Source: Verticiella sediminum
GTDB lineage: Bacteria > Pseudomonadota > Gammaproteobacteria > Burkholderiales > Burkholderiaceae_B
Assembly: GCF_007558815.1 (NCBI RefSeq)
Contig: NZ_VLTJ01000039.1
Span: 248,001 to 312,000, forward strand
Length of the DNA stretch: 64,000 bases
Direction: 5' to 3'
Shown here piece by piece: positions 61,661 through 64,000 of this stretch; positions within the stretch are counted from its first letter, which is position 1; each line of letters opens with the position of its first letter. A program made the position numbers and the translations under genes. Under the pieces are notes generated by a model. The model saw only the letters and a program-made list of their open reading frames with translations. It ran no database searches and had not been told where the DNA came from.

Positions 61661-62482
61661 ATGGCAGGACATCCGTTCGACGAAGCGATCCGTCTCGAAG
61701 CCGACACGGCGCGCCCCGGCGCGGTGTGGCACGGGGCCACGCACGAAGCCTACTGGAACATGGTCGGGCCCTTCGGCGGCACGACCGCCGCGGTGGTCCT
61801 GCAAGGTGTCTGGGGCCATCCCGAGCGCAACGGCACGCCGATTTCGCTCACGCTCACGTACGCCGCACCGTTCCAGGAAGGTGCGTTCGAGGTGCATACC
61901 CAGCTCGTGAGCGCGACGCGCTCCACCCAGCACTGGTCGGTGCAGTGCGTGCAGCAGGGCAAGGCGATCGTCAACGCCATCGCACTCTTCGCCGTGCGGC
62001 GCGAGACCTGGGCAGCCGTGGAGACCTGCATGCCGGTCGTGCCGCCGGCTGCGCAAATCGCGGTGCTGGATGCGACGCGCACGCGGGTGGCCTGGGTGCA
62101 GCGCTACGAGTTCCGCCCGCTGCGCGGCGGGTTCGACCGCATGGCCGATCTTGAGCCGCAGGCGGACAGCATCACCGAGCAGTGGGTGCGCGACCAGCCC
62201 GCGCGAGCGCTCGACTATCCGGCGCTGGCTTCGCTGTGCGACGTCTTCTTCCCGCGCCTGTACCTGCGCCGCGGCAAGGTCATCCCGGCCGGCACGGTGT
62301 CGCTGAACATCTACTTCCATGCGGACGAGCCCGCGCTGGCGGCCACGGGTTCGGAGCCGGTGCTGGGCGTGGCCCGGGCCGGCAACTTCGCCGGCGGATT
62401 CTTCGACCAGTTCGCGCAGATCTGGCGCGCCGACGGCGTGCTCCTCGCGAGCACGCAGCAGATGGTCTGGTACAAGGCGTAG
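61661..62482 (+). CDS. Double-hotdog thioesterase-family protein (TesB-like)
   Basis: 273 residues from ATG 61661 (GAGGAAG upstream); the longer TTG/ATG reading from 61607 is rejected. N-terminal hotdog: EAYWNMVGPFGGTTAAVVLQ then GVWGHPERNGTPISLTLTYA; C-terminal hotdog: VSLNIYFHADEPALAATGSE, FAGGFFDQFAQIWRADGVLL ending STQQMVWYKA. The catalytic Asp/Gln/Thr set of TesB is not obvious to me. It probably hydrolyses an acyl-CoA. Monocistronic. Confidence 0.83.
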   Translation: MAGHPFDEAIRLEADTARPGAVWHGATHEAYWNMVGPFGGTTAAVVLQGVWGHPERNGTPISLTLTYAAPFQEGAFEVHTQLVSATRSTQHWSVQCVQQGKAIVNAIALFAVRRETWAAVETCMPVVPPAAQIAVLDATRTRVAWVQRYEFRPLRGGFDRMADLEPQADSITEQWVRDQPARALDYPALASLCDVFFPRLYLRRGKVIPAGTVSLNIYFHADEPALAATGSEPVLGVARAGNFAGGFFDQFAQIWRADGVLLASTQQMVWYKA

Positions 62483-62488
62483 GGGCAC

Positions 62489-62511
62489 GACGCGCCGGTA
62501 GTCGGCGCGTC
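62489..62511. terminator. Hairpin after the thioesterase gene
   Basis: GACGCGCCG (62489-62497) and CGGCGCGTC (62503-62511) pair perfectly around GTAGT, 6 bp past the stop and 62 bp past the convergent LivK-type stop. Likely a shared terminator. Confidence 0.55.
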
Positions 62512-62573
62512 ATTCGGGCGCCTGGGTGTCACCGGCGTCCGGCACGTCATTCATGCGCTTGATCTGGCGCGTC

Positions 62574-63746
62574 TCAGGGCTTGGGCGCCTCGTCCAGATA
62601 CGAGAACTTGCCGTCGCGCACCACGCCCATCACCACGGCGCGTTCGTCGAAGCCCTGGTGATCCTGGGGCGAGAGGTTGAGCACGCCGTTGGGCACGGTC
62701 AGGTTCTCGGTCTGTTCGAGCGCGTCGCGCAGCGCCTGGCGGAACGCCGGGGTGCCGGGCTCGACCTTGCCGAACCGCATGGCGCGCCGCACGGCGTTGT
62801 CCAGCATGATCCAGGCGCCCCAGGCGTCGCCCGCGAACTGGGTGGAGGTACCCTGGCCGTACTTGGCTTCGTATTGTTCGACGAACTGCACCGCCACCTC
62901 GCGCACCGGGTGATCGGCAGGCAGCTCGCGCGCGACGACCACCGGGCCGGTGGGGAACACCGTGCCTTCGACGTCCTTGCCGCCGATCTGCAGGTATTGC
63001 GGCGAGGCGATGCCGTGGGTCTGGAAAATCTTGCCGGCGTAGCCGCGTTCGACCAGCGTCTTTTGCGGCAGCACGGCGGGCGCGCCCGAGCCGGCGACCA
63101 GGACGGCGTCCGGGCGGGCGGAGATCAGCTTGAGCGCCTGGCCGGTGACGCTGGTGTCGTTGCGCTGGTAGCGCTCGTCGGCGACGATCTGCAGGCCGGC
63201 GGCCTGGGCCGCCGCCGAGAATGTGTTCCACCAACTGGCGCCGTAGGCGTCGGCAAAGCCGATGAAGCCCACCGTCTTGATGCCCGTCTGGGCCATGTAG
63301 CGCGCCAGCGCGCCGGCCATCAGCGAATCGTTCTGCGGCAGCTTGAACGACCATTGCCGCTTGGGCTCGTCCTGCGGCTCGACGATGGAGGCCGAGGCGG
63401 CCAGCGCCAGCATGGGCGTCTGCGCGGCGGCGGCCACCTCCTGCACGGCCAGCGCGTTGGGTGTGATGTTCGGGCCGACGACCACGTCCACTTTCAGCTC
63501 GTCCACGAACTTGCGCGCGTTGCGCACCGCGGCCGTCACGTCCGAGGCGTCGTCCAGCAGGACGTAGTGCGCGATCTGGTCGCCGAGCTTGCGCGGCCAT
63601 AGCAGCACCGTGTCCTTGGTCGGGATGCCGATCGCGGCGCCGGGGCCGGTGGTGCCGAGGTTGATGCCGACGGTAATATCGGCCTGTGCGCCGCCCGCCG
63701 CGAAGGCGAGGGCGGCCGCGGCCAGCTTCAGGGTCAGGGTTCTCAT
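62574..63746 (-). CDS. LivK-type (branched-chain amino acid family) ABC transporter substrate-binding protein
   Basis: 390 residues. Signal peptide to about residue 22 (LAAAALAFAAGGAQA-DI). Periplasmic-binding type I fold: ITVGINLGTTGPGAAIGIPT, VDVVVGPNITPNALAVQEVA, QTPMLALAASASIVEPQDEP, FIGFADAYGASWWNTFSAAA and ERGYAGKIFQTHGIASPQYL. Such orphan receptors in Burkholderiales take up aromatic or amino acids with Liv permeases encoded elsewhere. No permease or ATPase is adjacent. Confidence 0.92.
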   Translation of the reverse strand: MRTLTLKLAAAALAFAAGGAQADITVGINLGTTGPGAAIGIPTKDTVLLWPRKLGDQIAHYVLLDDASDVTAAVRNARKFVDELKVDVVVGPNITPNALAVQEVAAAAQTPMLALAASASIVEPQDEPKRQWSFKLPQNDSLMAGALARYMAQTGIKTVGFIGFADAYGASWWNTFSAAAQAAGLQIVADERYQRNDTSVTGQALKLISARPDAVLVAGSGAPAVLPQKTLVERGYAGKIFQTHGIASPQYLQIGGKDVEGTVFPTGPVVVARELPADHPVREVAVQFVEQYEAKYGQGTSTQFAGDAWGAWIMLDNAVRRAMRFGKVEPGTPAFRQALRDALEQTENLTVPNGVLNLSPQDHQGFDERAVVMGVVRDGKFSYLDEAPKP

Positions 63747-63841
63747 GGACGGACTCCGGTTGGACTGGCCGCGATCTTAACGTACGCCCGGGGCTGCGAC
63801 ATGCCCGAGGCTTTCCCCACCATTCCTCAGGAGGACCGGTC

Positions 63842-64000
63842 ATGGCGACCATCGTCAAGTGTCCCACCTGTCGACGCGACGTGCCGTGGCGCGACGACAG
63901 CCCGTGCAAGCCATTCTGTTCGGAGCGCTGCAAATCGATCGATCTCGGCGCCTGGGCCAGCAACCGCTATACGATTCCTGGCCCGCCCGTCGATGACGAC
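63842..64000 (+). CDS. yacG: DNA gyrase inhibitor YacG (runs off right edge)
   Basis: 53 codons open to the window end, from ATG 63842 with AGGAGG upstream. The zinc-binding signature is complete: KCPTC near residue 7, then CKPFCSERCKSIDLGAWA. YacG binds GyrB and inhibits gyrase. Family proteins are about 60-65 residues, so only about ten residues are missing. The 95-bp gap to the divergent LivK-type gene holds the promoters. Confidence 0.93.
   Translation, partial: MATIVKCPTCRRDVPWRDDSPCKPFCSERCKSIDLGAWASNRYTIPGPPVDDD

Overview
The window is chromosomal DNA from a high-GC betaproteobacterium, most likely Burkholderiales and probably Alcaligenaceae (Bordetella/Achromobacter/Pigmentiphaga-like). 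This rests on two Bug-type (TctC) periplasmic receptors, the rpsF-priB-rpsR-rplI ribosomal operon, a BPSS1780-type membrane protein, the hpnCDE squalene genes, many CoA/acyl-CoA style accessory genes and dense GC-rich coding on both strands. The genus call is an inference from gene content; no search was run.

Layout. 1-1776: edge of a YihY/BrkB membrane protein, a DUF2069 protein, tRNA-Ala(CGC) with a strong hairpin terminator, and an XRE regulator preceded by a perfect FNR/ANR-type palindrome. 1982-8621: a surface-glycosylation block (GtrB-like GT2, GtrA-like flippase, and two paralogous DUF6311 membrane proteins flanking a methyltransferase). 8762-10309: rpsF-priB-rpsR-rplI and its terminator, followed by three tandem REP-like units. 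10640-15024: a divergent catabolic cluster (Bug receptor, MDR reductase, CaiB CoA-transferase, LysR). 15052-21252: dnaB, AI-2E-type permease, PIN-PhoH ATPase, bcp, an Mth938-type protein and an HdeD-type protein. 21302-22980: a dioxygenase-like cupin broken by one in-frame TGA, divergent from an AraC regulator, with two matching palindromes between them.

23132-30704: hom-thrC, crcB, then mprF-acvB (lysyl-phosphatidylglycerol synthesis and hydrolysis). 30764-38269: hpnCDE (squalene from FPP) divergent from an RND adaptor/pump pair. 38331-46065: alr-radA, a second, diverged pair of the REP-like element in inverted orientation, a TauE/SafE exporter, two glycosyltransferases and a UvrD helicase. 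46125-53582: gamma-glutamyltransferase lipoprotein, membrane protein, thrB (completing threonine synthesis with hom-thrC), a LOG-family protein and polA. 

53581-58474 looks acquired: an antitoxin remnant fused against the polA stop, then a visibly lower-GC cluster of LysR, amidase, an enolase-superfamily protein carrying all D(-)-tartrate dehydratase catalytic residues, and a Bug receptor. 58699-64000 returns to GC-rich genes: dienelactone hydrolase, phosphotransferase, EamA transporter, thioesterase-like protein, LivK-type receptor and the start of yacG.
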